Source: Pelomyxa schiedti
Lineage: Eukaryota; Evosea; Pelobiontida; Pelomyxidae
Reading direction: 5' to 3'
DNA: 64,000 nucleotides
Assembly (NCBI GenBank): GCA_020536535.1
Contig: JAHLWZ010000222.1
Coordinates: 1-64,000 of the forward strand
The notes beneath the pieces were generated by a model, which saw only the letters and a program-made list of their open reading frames with translations, searched no databases and had not been told where the DNA came from. Below, piece by piece: positions 43,764 through 56,003 of the stretch (positions are counted from its first letter, which is position 1; each line of letters begins with the position of its first letter). The translations under genes and the position numbers were made by a program.

Positions 43764-44402
43764 ATGGACGTGTATGCAGAGCGGTTACTGTCGCAAATCG
43801 CAGAACATGGTACCACTTCTCAAGCACGGTAGGCTGTGGTGCTGATTGTAATATCAGAGCAATCACACAGAAGATACGAGATCTTGTTAGCTGCGGAAAG
43901 GGCGAAGAATACTGAAGTGCGCAGTGCACTGGAGAAGGTTAGATTTACTTGATTAAAGATGGAAAACATACACAAAAAAGAACCAAATGGAGCTGGTGAA
44001 AGCGTTGGAGAGAGTTGAGACACTGGAAGCTGAGGCAATGAAACTAGCACTGGAAAAGGATAATGCCATAGCTACAAAAGAACATTATTCCATGGCTCTC
44101 AAGGTAGGAGGAGTCTTGTTCTTTGTCCTCAATGTGACCAACAGCAGGATTCCAGGGAAGAAGTTCAACGAGCGAAGCAACTCTTGAAGGAGAAAACCAA
44201 TGAACTGTCAGAAACTAAGTATGTAAAGTGTTACTCTACTACAAGAGAGTCCTAAATACTTCACAGGGAACATCATGCAAGGGAGCTAGATGAAATCAAC
44301 CAACAACTCCGAGAAATTGTGGCGTTCCACAAAAAGCTCCTTGAGGAAAAATCACAAACTGGGGCATCAGTAGCCATCCATTCCCCCATTTCACACTCAT
44401 AG
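43764..44402 (+). CDS. Small coiled-coil protein
   Basis: Starts at ATG 43764 ('MDVYAERLLSQIAEHGTT'). Three short introns join 'LLAAERAKNTEVRSALEK', 'NQMELVKALERVETLEAEAM', 'EEVQRAKQLLKEKTNELSET' and 'REIVAFHKKLLEEKSQT', a nearly continuous heptad coiled coil of ~140 residues. The stop is at 44402 after a Ser/His tail. No other domain is visible, so it is a structural or adaptor protein of unknown partner. A 3' exon of another coiled-coil gene is the alternative. Confidence 0.55.
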
Positions 44403-45136
44403 CCCTCTTCAGTTCATTTAACTGTAACTGCGCCATTTTTCCGGGTCAGCTTCCACACTAAGAGGTGGAAGTGGCAAAAGTTTAGAAGCACTTTATGGGA
44501 TACCCCGAAGTGAGAGATGCTTGCATCTGCGCTTGGAAAGCCGAAATATTTCCAACAAGTCCACCGATGTTGTATCAGCAACTACTCAGTGCCGTACAGA
44601 ACACTGGTGCGTATAGATGTAGGATGAACATGTGCAACCCAAAGAACTTTCCAGTGATTTCAACTGCAATAATAATCCCCTTCCCTTCCAACCCCAGCTC
44701 CGTCAATGGTAACTGACTTGATGCTCACGACAACCACAGCACAAGTAACGGTCAAATTTTCCCAGTGCGACTGCCTTGGCTTCGCGCTTAGATGTAGCGG
44801 GTGCTTAAGGGGGTGACTTCGCTGGCACAGTCAAATTTTTTGTGTTAATCCATCAAATCTGTAGCTAGGTGCCCTGAATTTTGGATTCCCTGATTGACAC
44901 TTGCTAGTTACATCACCCGTTTGACACCACTTCACTGTACTCCGTTCCTTTTTAAACCCCTGTTTCCCCAGATCTATGTTGCGCTTTAACGTTAAAATAA
45001 AACTCGTGTCTACGAAGGCACATAAAATCTCCCGTTCTTCTTTTCTCTGTTCTATTAGACGACGGCTATGGCATTGCTAAATTCTAATCACGCCGGGGTG
45101 CCACAAAATCTCTTAACTGAACATTCTGTTTGCAAT
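44403..45136. other. Region without a supportable gene
   Basis: Several short open frames exist (for example 44495-44716 on plus) but show neither domain features nor convincing splice joints. I see no RNA gene. Confidence 0.3.
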
Positions 45137-45400
45137 TTAGAAAATGCCGAGACGGCTAGCGCTGGTACTGAGGTCATCGAAATTGAGCTGACGTGCAGGG
45201 GTAGAATAGTCGGTTATACTTGCAGCACTGTTGTTGCCTGGCGTTGTGTTGTTTCCTTCAACAAGAGCTCTTGTAGTCGTTATCCTTCCTGTGGAAAGAA
45301 GGGACAACTCCTGCTGAGTGTTGTGAGCACTCGATGAAGACACGTTCACGGTTGGATGTGTCGAACTACTTCCTTGCACTGTAGACTCGTACTATAAATG
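45137..45400 (-). CDS. Ser/Thr/Asn-rich frame, possible APC7 3' exon
   Basis: An open frame after an ATAG acceptor near 45400 begins 'YESTVQGSSSTHPTVNVSSS' and ends 'LNFDDLSTSASRLGIF'. The composition is typical of a disordered tail. It lies just downstream of the APC7 gene on the same strand and could be its last exon, but I could not phase the connecting introns. The opposing plus-strand frame (45068-45337) looks like a shadow. Confidence 0.3.
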
Positions 45401-45536
45401 GTCACAGGGGAAAAAAAAAAGGGACTGGAAGAACCTTGAGTGAATGTTGGGATACTTCAACTCCCTTTGTTGCTGCTAACAAGGTCGGGTTGAGTCTAGG
45501 AATATGGTTTTCTTGTGCAGGAAATTAAAAAAAGGT

Positions 45537-48213
45537 TTACTTGGATGCACACAAAAAGTGCTCTAACGCCAAAGAATGCTTGCCCATAACACACAGAAGG
45601 TTACCGAGTAAACATTCCAAATGAGGTGATTGAACAGTACTGCTTCCTTCTTCCAATCTGTACGAAAGAGCGTTTATTTGCTTGGAGAGGAGTGAGTTTA
45701 GATAAAACATTTTAAGTGCCGCATTTGTGTTCCCTTCTCTGGCAAGTAGTTCCGCTAAACCAATTAAAGCGCTAATACACAGAGGATCAGAAGAAACAGC
45801 TTCTTGATATTTCAGTTTAGCCTAGCCTTGTTAGTAAGTAAATCAATTAATCGTGATAGAGAATAACTTGTTGTCTGCAATTTTCGTCCCCCCACGACAT
45901 GGACTCTGCAAGCATGGAAACCGCATCGGGGTTGGAAGGTAGGGAGTAGTATATATCAGAAGCCACCCGTGAGGCATCAAGGAGCATCCCCAATCTGCAG
46001 TATGTGTGAACAAGTACTAGCCAATTATGAGCCAAGGACGAGGAGAAGTGGGTTGTACATTTCGCAGCCTCTATAGTATGCAATTCCTTAAAGGCTGAAT
46101 GAAGTGGCATCAAAGCGAGATTGTACTGTTCCCCATCAATCAAAAGCTGCCCGTAAAGGAGATTCGCCTTGAAGATTTTAGTGGAACTAACACAACCAAC
46201 ATAAGATAACTGTACCTGACCATGTGAAGCGTCCTAAGAAGAGTGTATATAAATACATGAGTTATTTACTTCCTTAATTTCATTGAAGGGTGGGAAGTAA
46301 TTACAAGAGACAGGGCATTCGAAATTTGTTCTAGAGCCTTGCATTTTGTGTTGGTTTGCTAAAAATGACATTAAATGTGAATCATTTACTTTGGTATACT
46401 GGCCACAAGACTTGAAGCGATAAGCTGAAACAACCCAAGGTTCAGGTCGCATTGGATTGGATAACATTAACTCGGATTCTAGCCTTAATACAACTGAATC
46501 CATGCCAAAATAGTTTTAGATACTAAGTATGTATACTTTTCGAGTGCAGACACATCACTTTGGTCATAGAGTAGAGAAGCATAGATATCCATGGATTGCT
46601 GCGCTGAGGGATACTTGGTCCTAATCTGTTCATAACAATTCATGGCTCCTTGACATCTATTTAATCCAATCAAGCACTTGGCTATGAAGAGTGTCATTGC
46701 TAAAGCTGGAATGTTTCACCTGCCTTTTAGGTCCAATGTCCACATGTTGTGAGGGCAAATGGAAGCAGCAGGGGAAAGGGCATCAAGGGCAGAAGAGTAT
46801 TTCCTCTTCGAATAGAGGCTAGTAGCCGATATAAAAGAAAGTAAACACGAAATGACTGGTCCTGTCATTCCTTCATAAAGTTCGACGAGCCCTGCACTAT
46901 TTCAGCTTCCTTTAACCAAAGATGAAGTTGGTACTTTGTTCAGCACCCATCTCGCAAAGAGCAATGACGGCTTCAATTGTAAAAGGATATTTTCTTTGAG
47001 ATAAGGTGTTAAGAGAAATAGAAGAGTATGGTCTACCGTAGGCAAGTGATATAGGTCTCCGCAGCAACACTAAAGGGGAAAATTAATAACAAAGTAGGGA
47101 TGACCTTATTTTACAAATGACACACCCGTCAAGGTTACTGTGTCTATAGTGCTTCCCCAGAATCAGGTTCAAATGCAAATTACGACATTCTGATGGAACT
47201 GCTTCAGCCTATTTGGATGTAATCAGCATGTCGAATGGCACGTGTGGGTACATGTTGAGCTGCTTCCTTCTCTTGGTTAAGAGCAACATAACATTTAGCC
47301 ATTTTGTAGTGCAGATCATTGATTCGAGGTGGGGTTGGTTGAATTTTACGTTTCAGAATAGATGCAAGAGATTTCTCGAACAGCCCCTTTTGATAATCGG
47401 TGAGTTGTCTCAACCACACTAGTGACCTACCAATGCCCTACGATACTCTCTTGATGCCAAAAAAGCATCGCCCGTAAGTTCATCTGTCACAGAAAGATCA
47501 GACTCAACGGAGGCACTTCCACCAATTACACAACAGCATGTCAATATGTCCTCCAACACCTCTACTGAGTTCGAAGCCCCACACTCTGAAAGGGCAATCA
47601 AAGACTGCAGTGCCAGTGACGATGGTTGGACAGGTGTGGGTGGGGCAACCTCATCGCACTTCTCACCTCCATTCTCTGTGATAATCCTTGGCCCTATGAC
47701 ACACCTAGGCCCAGACACTGGTGTCTTTGGCCTAGTGGCTGGTTTCTTCTTTGCTGGTGGCATTGGTGGCCCACAACGGGAAGGCGCCTGCCTCTTTCCA
47801 ATGGAACCGCCGCTCCCTCTCGCCCCTCTTGCTCCCCTCCCCCTCCCCATAGGCGGTACGTTTGACAGTACATTGTTGCCTTGAGCAGCACCGACCGGTG
47901 TGTGAGCATTGGCACCAGGAGAGACTCTGCTTTCTGGTGGTGGTGATGCCTTCCGTCGCTCTGGCCCCACCCCCGGCACTGCTTGCATCTGATTGCCATT
48001 CGCATTAGTGGGAGTGGTGACCGGTGACATTCTGAGTATCGACACAGGTGATACTCGCCTGTGGGCCATCGCCAAACGTCTCCTTGCTGCGGCCTCGCGC
48101 CTGACGGCGGCCATGGCCCGATTGACTCTCATCCCTACAGTGTGGCCGCTGTCCGGGGCCTCTGGCTTTTGTTGCGGTTGCTCTTGCTGATCCTGTGGCG
48201 TCGAGATCGCCAT
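45537..48213 (-). CDS. Anaphase-promoting complex subunit 7-like TPR protein
   Basis: Starts at ATG 48213 with a ~170-residue disordered basic region (Gln/Pro, then 'MAAVRREAAARRRLAMAHRR', Gly/Arg). TPR helices follow: 'GDAFLASREYRRALVGH', 'LHYKMAKCYVALNQEKEAA', 'LFIAKCLIGLNRCQGAMNCY', 'ANLLYGQLLIDGEQYNLALM', 'LVLVHTYCRLGMLLDASRVA', 'AKLKYQEAVSSDPLCISALI', 'LGNLLCVMGKHSLALEHFLC'. The 'YKMAKCYVALNQEKEA' block and the repeat layout resemble APC7, a TPR scaffold arm of the mitotic ubiquitin ligase; another TPR protein is the alternative. At least nine exons. The stop used is the TAA at 45537, though a further Ser-rich exon may follow. Confidence 0.6.
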
Positions 48214-48588
48214 GGGCACATTTGCGGCCGTCAGCGGCGTAGTCGCGGTTGGTGTTTGCGATGTGGGTGCAGTCGTAGCAGATGTAGGTGTCGTCGTAGA
48301 TACCGTCGTAGTTGGCGGTGGCGTAACAAACTGCGAGGCTAACGACGTAGGAACTATAGGAGTTGTACTAGGTGATGTCGACTGGATCTCGGCCTTTCGG
48401 CCGGCCGACGTACGGGCGTGGTGGTTGCGGCCCTTAATTTTAGGTTTTTTTTTTGTGTTTCTTCTTTATCTTCTTTCCATTAAAACAGGTTGCGTGATGG
48501 CATCGGGACTTAGAACCACTGGATACACTAATCCCCTGCCGCAACAAGATGAGAATCCTCGTTCTATTTCTCTCATGAATTTTGAAGT
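48214..48588. promoter_or_regulatory. Intergenic region upstream of APC7
   Basis: A 375-bp gap on the minus strand between the NTF2-like gene stop and the APC7 start, with GTCG/TCGTAG-rich short repeats at about 48240-48390. It probably carries the APC7 promoter; no gene is seen. Confidence 0.3.
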
Positions 48589-50600
48589 TCATAACTTATT
48601 TGTGTCAGAGAGAAAGGCTGGTGGAAGGTATCTAGATGGGAGTTTGTTCTCACTAGACTCCACATCAGATGCAAGCGAGAGAATCCACCACCTTCCATGT
48701 AGTTTCACGCACTGTACACTATTAATCCCTAGTTTGTAATTAAATAGGATCAGTGTGGGATACTTGGGGTGCATACCAATTGCTAAGGGGTTTTCTGGGA
48801 GTTTCCGGGACTCATATGTGCTGAAAACATGTGCCAGACCCCCAAATACCTCCATTCTTCTTGCCAATTCCACCTGTAAAAGAATTAGAGCATCTCAGAT
48901 GAGGAGTTATAAAACTTCAAGGTAGCCTTTTGCATATGCCGGGTGCTCCACAATGGCCTTAGTGGCAGCAATAAACTCGGCAACGGACATGACCTGGTCA
49001 GCTACTGTTATAACAGCTTTATTTGTTACAAACAAGCATCGTAATCGTTCCCAGTCTGGTGACTGACCTGCAGAAAAGTAGTGAGAAACTTGTTGTAACT
49101 GGCAAAGTGCATCCACCAGGAAGGAACGACATTGCCTCGTATAAGGCTAGCATCACGGAATCGATATTAGCACCATCACCAAAAGAGTCGTCTGTAGCGG
49201 GTTGTATAGTTGGGGATGGTAATACAGGAAGTTTCATTGTATGTTGAAAGGCGGTAGGTTGTTGCGGAGGTGGTGGGAGATCGGGTGGAAGGATAGGTAA
49301 TTGCGAGAGAGGTGGCATTGGAGAACCTGGAAGTGTGGGAAGCGTTAAAGGTAGAGGAGGTGTTGGAAGTGCTGGAAGGGATGTAGGTGGGAGAATAGGA
49401 AGTGGTGTTGCAACCGGTACTACGGGTAGTGGTGGAAGCGTGGGTGTGTTTGTCGTGGGAGGTAATATTGGTAAGAGGGGAGAGGGTGAGGATACCGGCG
49501 ATGCCGATAGAGGTGGAGGCAAAACTGGGGGCAGTGATGGTGGTGATGGGGAAGAAACTTGGAATCCAGACCGTGGTGAACTAAGAGGAGAGGTAGGGCG
49601 TGAAGATGAGTGGTGAGACGATGATTGGGACGAAGCCGGGGGTAGCTGTAGCGTCTGGCCATTATCTAATGATAGAGGCAAGGATGGAATAGGTGCTTTT
49701 AGAGAATTCCTTTTATGCTCGGTAGTTCCGGTCTTATGCCTGTGTTTTGTAGATGGAGTCCCTGTTATCAGTAAATTATTTTGGATAGCCACCAATACAT
49801 ACAAAATACAGGATACATAAACCAAGAAAGAAAAAACAAAATGCACACACCCATAGACACATTGATACAAGTAGAAATTCGAAGTGACAAGGTAACTCAC
49901 CATCGCTTGAATCATTAAAAGTAGGGGAAGGAATAGACGAAAACGAGGCAGACCTCGCCCTCGTCCTGGGGGAAGGCTCCGACGTAGTTGGTGCCATTGG
50001 CACGGCGAGCAGCGACAGCGACGACGGCGCCTCGGCGGCACGCCTGCTCACTCCATGTGAGGACCCCGACGTAGTGATAGTGGTCGAAGACGACGACGAT
50101 GCGGATGAAGATAATGAAGACGATGGCAATGCACTTGCAGTGGCTGATGATGATAATGATGTTGTCGTTGATGACGTTGATGATGAGGTGGAGTGGTGCC
50201 CACTTGAAACCACAGGGGATGTGCCTCGTGTGGAGGAGTGTGGGGGAGGCGGGGAGGGATCGGGCTTGTCGGACTTGGAACTGCTGCTGCCCGTGAGTCT
50301 CTTGAAGGCTGAGGAAACCCTGCTTGTGGAGGACGGGGTCGAAGAGGGGGAAGAGGGAGGGGCGAGGGAGGACGAGGAGGTGGAGGGGGTGAGGGCCGGG
50401 GGCCGCCCTACGAAGGAGTGGCTAACCACCGTGGGGGTGGGGATGCTGCCCGTGCTGCGGTGGATGCGGTGCGGCGCGGGCGCCGACGACGTCGTCGCGT
50501 CGGCGCTGGCGGCAGATGTGGACCCGCTGCTGTACGCAGACGACCGGTGCGAGTGTGATGACGTCTGCTCGCTGGGCGTCTGTCGGCTGCGGTAATCCAT
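48589..50600 (-). CDS. Ser/Pro-rich protein with C-terminal NTF2/SnoaL-like domain
   Basis: Starts at ATG 50600 (MDYRSRQTPSEQTSSHSH). The first ~480 residues are extremely Ser/Thr/Pro-rich disorder, interrupted by an intron before 'GTPSTKHRHKTG'. The C-terminal ~150 residues form an alpha+beta domain: 'ALYEAMSFLPG', 'WERLRCLFVTNKAVITVA', 'MSVAEFIAATKAIVEHPAY', 'LARRMEVFGGLAHVFSTYES', 'VQCVKLHGRWWILSLASD'. The 'F-G-x-x-A-H-V-F-S-T-Y' and 'GRWWI' strands are typical of SnoaL-like/NTF2 folds, which here would be a ligand- or protein-binding module; catalysis is not evident. Divergent from the Abi-like gene (223 bp apart). Confidence 0.6.
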
Positions 50601-50823
50601 CCGTGTAATTTACAGACAGCGAAATTCTCACAAAGATCACTTTCACTGAACGCTCACCAAGTCATCGGAGCCAAGGATCGGCCCCACAAGTAGTGTATCA
50701 TCGAGTTGTTGCAAAACACACACAGAAACACAGAAGAAAACTTCCAGGAGAAGGATCCCACTGGGGGTTTCGGGATCAACCAGCAGGAACAGTAACGAAA
50801 ACGAAGGAACAAAATAAAAAGAA

Positions 50824-51419
50824 ATGGCAGCGGATCCGTCGCTAGAGGAATTCACGGCAGCGCTCACCGAGCTGAACAAAAACCAAGAGGCGATACAACA
50901 GATCGTTAGTTTTTGCAAGACGTCGTATACACCCGGCTGCGACGCCGAAGTGTTCCGCTCCAGCAAGGAATACACTGCAAACGTGCTGCTCAACGTGGCC
51001 TATCACGTGCAAAACGTAGCAACGAAACTAACCACCTGCATGCAAGTGCAACTGGCCGCTCTCGATAAGCTTGACGTTCAAGTGAAAACCCTAACTGATG
51101 TAACTTTTCCCTCTACATTTCGTGCTCTCTGATGAAATCTTTTTTTTCCCGTAGCACATGCAAGCGTTACATGACTTCAAAGGAACGGAGGAATTTCATG
51201 CACCAGAGGCAGCTCGCACCTATCAAAGAGTACCAAAAGTGCTCAAGCTGGAAGGTATACTGTGAAGATACAATTTGCATATTCTCTGAATCTAAACTAC
51301 ACCAAGAGGCACAACTGCCCGAACACGCTAAACCAATACCTCGCAATAAGCGAAACAGTGAAGATTCGGCTCCGCCACCACCTCCACCAGGTACAATTTA
51401 CCACTTATGCTTTTTTTAA
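50824..51419 (+). CDS. Abi-like SCAR/WAVE complex subunit
   Basis: Starts at ATG 50824 (MAADPSLEEFTAALTELNKN). The N-terminal helix pair 'AIQQIVSFCKTSY' and 'KEYTANVLLNVAYHVQNVAT', then 'QLAALDKLDVQVKTLTD' joined by a phased intron (GTAACT..CGTAG) to 'HMQALHDFKG', follow the Abl-interactor layout (YT-x-x-x-L-x-x-V-A-Y-x-x-N). A second intron (GTATAC..CCAAG) leads into a basic stretch and a poly-Pro run (PPPPPPG), also typical of Abi. There is no SH3 domain, as in Abi proteins of amoebae and plants. It would be part of the complex that activates Arp2/3. The stop at 51419 is the simplest choice; a further exon is possible. Confidence 0.6.
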
Positions 51420-51529
51420 CCATACACTAAAGGGAGGTCGTAACTTAGGGGAAAAAAAAGTGGGGTTGTCCATGTAAATTGCATAAGAAACAAAGATTTT
51501 TACTATCTGTTTTTCAGTCCGAGTGCTTT

Positions 51530-52253
51530 TTAAGGGATATTATTGGTGGTATTCCAATGCAATTTTCCATAAGGTGTCCAGCCTGTGTACAGCTTTGTTA
51601 TTCAATTATTAAGAAATTCAATTTTGAGGAATCACCTAGTTTGTTGAAAGAGCAATCTGGAACACCCCGACTCAACAAGTATTGATAACCTGCATTCCAA
51701 CCCACTGCTCCAGCATAATGCAGGCACGAATTGCCATTGGCTGTCAACGCCTGAATGTCCACACCCACAACCTCCACCAAATATCTAAGAAGATCCATGT
51801 TCTTAGATTCCACAGCATAGTGCAGAGGTCTGAGCCCCACGCTGCTCTCACTTTCCATCAAATGTCTGTCATACTCAGCAAAGACCTTGACAATTCGCAA
51901 CAGCCCGAGCCTAGCTGCCTCATGCACAGGATTCAACGATCCCTTGATGCTCGCTAGCGACGGATCTGCTCCACATTGAAGCAGTGCTCTGACCAGCTGA
52001 AGGGCATCAGCGTTGCATTGCTTTTGGTTGCGACCGTGCCGCTGTTTTGGATCAGCCCACACCGTGACAGCAATACGAAGGGGAGTCCACCCTTCGCAAT
52101 TTGGCACCTGACAGGGTGTCAGGTGGTGAGAGGGTGGGGAGGGCATACGTTGACGGTTGTGGGATCGGCTCGAATGTTTTCCACAATCTGTTGCACGGAA
52201 CAACTCTCTGGGGGAGGGTCTATCCGCTGGTAAAGTGGTGGCAGTGTCACCAT
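51530..52253 (-). CDS. Ankyrin-repeat protein A3 (shortened paralogue)
   Basis: Starts at ATG 52253 (VTLPPLYQRIDPPPESCS); intron 1 (GTATGC..TGTCAG) joins 'TTVN' to 'VPNCEGWTPLRIAV', the same position as in A1 and A2. Ankyrin units include 'GLRPLHYAVESKNMDLLRYL' and 'NSCLHYAGAVGW'. Intron 2 (GTGATT..ACACAG) joins 'NKLG' to 'WTPYGKLHW', after which a stop appears early (51530), so the C-terminal 'FL-E-ALPPGS' exon of A1/A2 is missing. A3 has a 12-residue Gln/Arg/His insertion ('PKQRHGRNQKQC') in the first repeat. It is the most diverged of the three. Its 3' end lies 110 bp from the Abi-like stop. Confidence 0.75.
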
Positions 52254-52446
52254 TTTTTTTCCTGTCACGGTGAAAGCCGAACCACCACCTTTTTACTGGC
52301 TTGGGTGGAAAACAAAGTTAGAACTTGGCAAGAGTTTTTGAAGACTTGGAAAACTTGAAACAGCTTGTGGAAGAAGAAGTTGTTCTGGTAACCTTATCTT
52401 GTAACAGGTTTGGTGCTGTGGATGGGAAGGGCTTTTTCCCAATTGC

Positions 52447-53417
52447 TTAGAATAGAAATCCACGGTCATGGGTGTAGGAATGCCAGACTTGATAGAAGTG
52501 GAAGTAAATCCCTGCAGTAGTGGACAAACTGCCTGGAGGAAGTGCGTTCAGCTCATCCAAGAATGTCTGTTCATCAGTCGAATTGCAGGAATTTTTATCG
52601 AAGGTACCTCTTCTGTGCCCACTGGAACCAGAGCCATAATTGTAAGTGCACTGAGTTGTGTAAGACTTCGTCCACCAACAGTGTCAAGTTTTTTCACGTC
52701 TAGACGTACATCAGAAGCATGTAATTTCCCGTATGCTGTCCAACCTGTGTAGCTTTATGTTAATTGGGTTTAAACAACAGCGGAGGATTGATAGAACACC
52801 ATTGCTGTTGAGAGTGTTGGCCTGGACTCCGCGGTTCTCCAAATAAGAAAAAGCATCCGCCCAGCCCACAGCCCCAGCATAGTGTAAGCATGAGTTGTTA
52901 TCCACCGTTAGAGCCTGAACATTCACATTCGCAATCTCCACCAGAAACTTGAGCAATGCCATGTTCCGTGACTTTGATTCCACAGCATAGTGCAATGCAC
53001 GCAAACCCCCACCAGCTTCCGTTTCCAGCAACGTGGGGTCGTGCGCAGCAAACGCCTTGATCAGTTCCAAGCGTCCTTTACGAGCCGCTTCATGCACGGG
53101 GTTCAGCAACCCCTTGGTGCTCGCCATCCTGGCGTCTGCTCCACATCGAAGAAGTGCTGTCACAAGGTGAAGGGCGTCATCCTCGCTCCACAGAGACACT
53201 GCGCATCGAAGAGGCGTCCACCCGTATGCATTGGGGACCTAAATTGTTCTCAGTCGTTCTTTATTCCCTATCGGTGGGCTGTGTGTATTTTGAGCTGGAT
53301 GGGATTTACGTTGACATAGGCCGGATTGGCAGTAATTGTATCTATGATGTACGCAACTGTGCATCTGTACGGTGGGTCAATGCACTGGAGAATGATGTGA
53401 GGTGTGTGCGAGGCCAT
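52447..53417 (-). CDS. Ankyrin-repeat protein A2
   Basis: Starts at ATG 53417 ('MASHTPHIILQCIDPPYRC'). Exons parallel A1: 'AYVN' joined to 'VPNAYGWTPLRCAVSLW', ankyrin units 'LLNPVHEAARKGRLELIKAF' and 'GGLRALHYAVESKSRNMALL', 'NSCLHYAGAVGWADAFSYLE', and a final exon with 'FLDELNALPPGSLSTT', stop at 52447. It lacks one of the two tandem 'LHYAVESK' units found in A1. The gene follows the ABC-F gene on the same strand after 140 bp. Confidence 0.82.
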
Positions 53418-53557
53418 TTTGTTTTTTTTTTTTGTTCCTTGGATTTCAGGCAACATGGCTTTTATGGGAAAGACCGAAATGAAAAGCCACTCCAACGAGT
53501 GGAAAGCGGAATGGTAAAGTTTTTCTTTTTGGTTTCGCCAATACAACGGGCAGGTTT

Positions 53558-55960
53558 CTACTCTCCAAGGAGTAATGTGGTGACGGTTTGGGATTGCTGT
53601 ACGAGGGCCGCATAGCGGGTAGCTCTCACTTTCATCATTTCTTCCAGAGCATCCCAGTCCTTTGTAAAGTAAATCATGGATTTGAATATGTGGGTATGGT
53701 ACCTTCTTTGGGACAATTTTGCATGCGAACTTGTGAAGGAACAGCATAAATTCCTCAGAGTTTGTCCCATTGGAGATTATAAGGGAGCCGGGCTTGGTTG
53801 CTGTGCCGTTTGTCACCTCCCACAGCGAGTATGCCAAGTCCAACACAAAGGCGCAGTTGTGACTAACGGTAACTATGGCTCCCGGGAATTCGCGCAGCGC
53901 TTTGGATAGAGCCATAACAGTTTCTCCGTCGAGGTGGTTCGTTGGTTCGTCCAGAAGGAGTACCTCTGGTGGGCTAGCTGATGCAAATACATCGGCCAAT
54001 ACGAGTCTCACTCTCAGACCCCCACTCAAGTAGCTTATTGGGCACAGTGCTCGGTCATTCCCACCTAAGCCAAAGAACCCCAAGTGTTGTCTGATTGCGC
54101 CCTCTGTTTGGAAGAATTGGGCATGCCGCTTCATTAAGAAGTCCACAGGGGTAGAATAAAGGTAGTTCTCGAGTGTTGCGAGCTGATATTGATCCAGCAA
54201 TGAAACCCGAACAGAGCGAGCAATATTTCCTGTAACAGTAGCGTTCTCGAGACAATCCGCAATCAATCGGAGAAGTGTACTCTTCCCACTGCCATTTTGT
54301 CCAACAAGAGCTATCCTATCACCACTATTGATGGTAACATCAACGCCACGAAGAAGCGTGCGAGACCCTTGATATGTAATTGCCACATTACCCAAGGTTA
54401 CTAGAGCCTGTGACCGCCTTGCCGCACCCAAAACGTTTGGAGGGAGATTGAGTGGCAGAGCAACGTGGGGCTTAACTTGTTCAGCCTTGCTCGGTAGCCG
54501 CACCAGTTTTACATCTAGCTTCTTCAGAGAGTATCTCTTGTACCTTTTTCCATCCTCACGATACAGTCCAACAAATTTTTCTGCTTTCTCTGCTCGGCTA
54601 ACGCTCTGCTTTAATGCAGCATCATTTCCACTCCTTCGAGCCACAACTTGCTGGTGCTCCACACTCTCTTTCACTCTTGTCTCTTCACGAACGCGGGCAT
54701 TATAAATCCTCTCGTGGAACTGCTGATATTCAGCAGCCTTTGCTTCGTAGTTGGAGTAATTCCCAGAAACCACGTGGAGACTACCGCCGCCAACAGAGAT
54801 AATATCAGAGCAAACCAAGTCAAGAAAAGCAGCATCATGGGAGACGACAATGACAGTCGATTCCCAACTTCGCAGCATACTGGCTAGCATAAGTGTACCG
54901 CACAAGTCCATATGGTTTGTAGGTTCATCCAGCATGAGGACATCTAGCTCACTTAACATGGCACGGGCTATCTCCAAGCGTGTGCGCCAACCCCCACTCA
55001 AGGAACTCACTGGTAGCTTCATCATATTCGCTGGGAAAGCGAAATTCTGCAGAACTTCTTTTGCTCGTTGCTCAGCTAGCTGCCTATCGTGCTGCTCAAC
55101 ACCGACCTGCGCAAGGTCATCGAGAAAGTCGGTGTCATCTTTTCCATCTGCACCTAGAGCTCCTGAGGCCACGAGGTCCTCAACTTCCTTCTTAAGAAGC
55201 GCTAGCTCCCTATCTCCAGTCAAGCAGTACTGCAGGGCACTCAGTCCGCACCCCCGACTCCGCTCTGCATCATCCTGGCCTACATACGCAACCACGGAGC
55301 TTCCCCCGCCGTCCTCTTCCAGCTGCTTAAGCATTGCTTTCAGTAGAGTTGTCTTGCCGCATCCATTTTCGCCCACCAGACCGTAGTGATGGCCTCTCAA
55401 CAGGGTGAGGCACGAGTGATGTAGGAGTAGACGGTCTCCAATGGACAATGTCATTCCTCTTCCAGCCCACAGAGTTTCATCCCCAGATGCAGAATTCACT
55501 CCGGAAAAGAACTCACCATCAAAGCTCACTTCCTATAGGAATGCGGGTGCTAAGTTAGCCATGTCGTGCGTCGGAAAAACAGCAAATAAGTGTGAACACA
55601 CACCGAGTTCTCCTGCTGTCTGGCTCCCACCTTGGCCGACGCCGTAGTAGCGGCTGTACCACTTGAACTAGTACCGGAGCTTCCCGTATCTTCCTCCGTC
55701 CCTCCCCCCGCATCCGCTTTTGATTCCGTGGTCCCAGTTGTCACTGTTGGTGAGGATTCAACCGCTGATACTTCGGTCGCCGTGCTTTGAGTCGTGGCAT
55801 TCTGCTCAGAATCATCGTCATCCGGCGTGTGTGTTGATGTCGCTGTGGTGGTGGTGGTGGGTGTGCTCGCATTCGCATTTGTAGCCGCTTTTTTCTTCGG
55901 TTTCTTAGCCTTCTTTGGCTTGGCGCCTATCGTGAGCGTGTACGCCTGCTGCTGCGTGGG

Positions 55961-56003
<43 letters not shown>

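Noticed and set aside
45068-45337. Plus-strand Cys-containing small gene
   Set aside because: The opposite strand has a more natural Ser/Thr-rich tail composition; the plus frame has no recognisable feature or splice support.
51517-51611. Extra 3' exon of the Abi-like gene
   Set aside because: The frame mirrors the antisense of ankyrin A3's last exon, whose intron and 'WTPYGK' block match A1 and A2; the plus-strand reading is a shadow.
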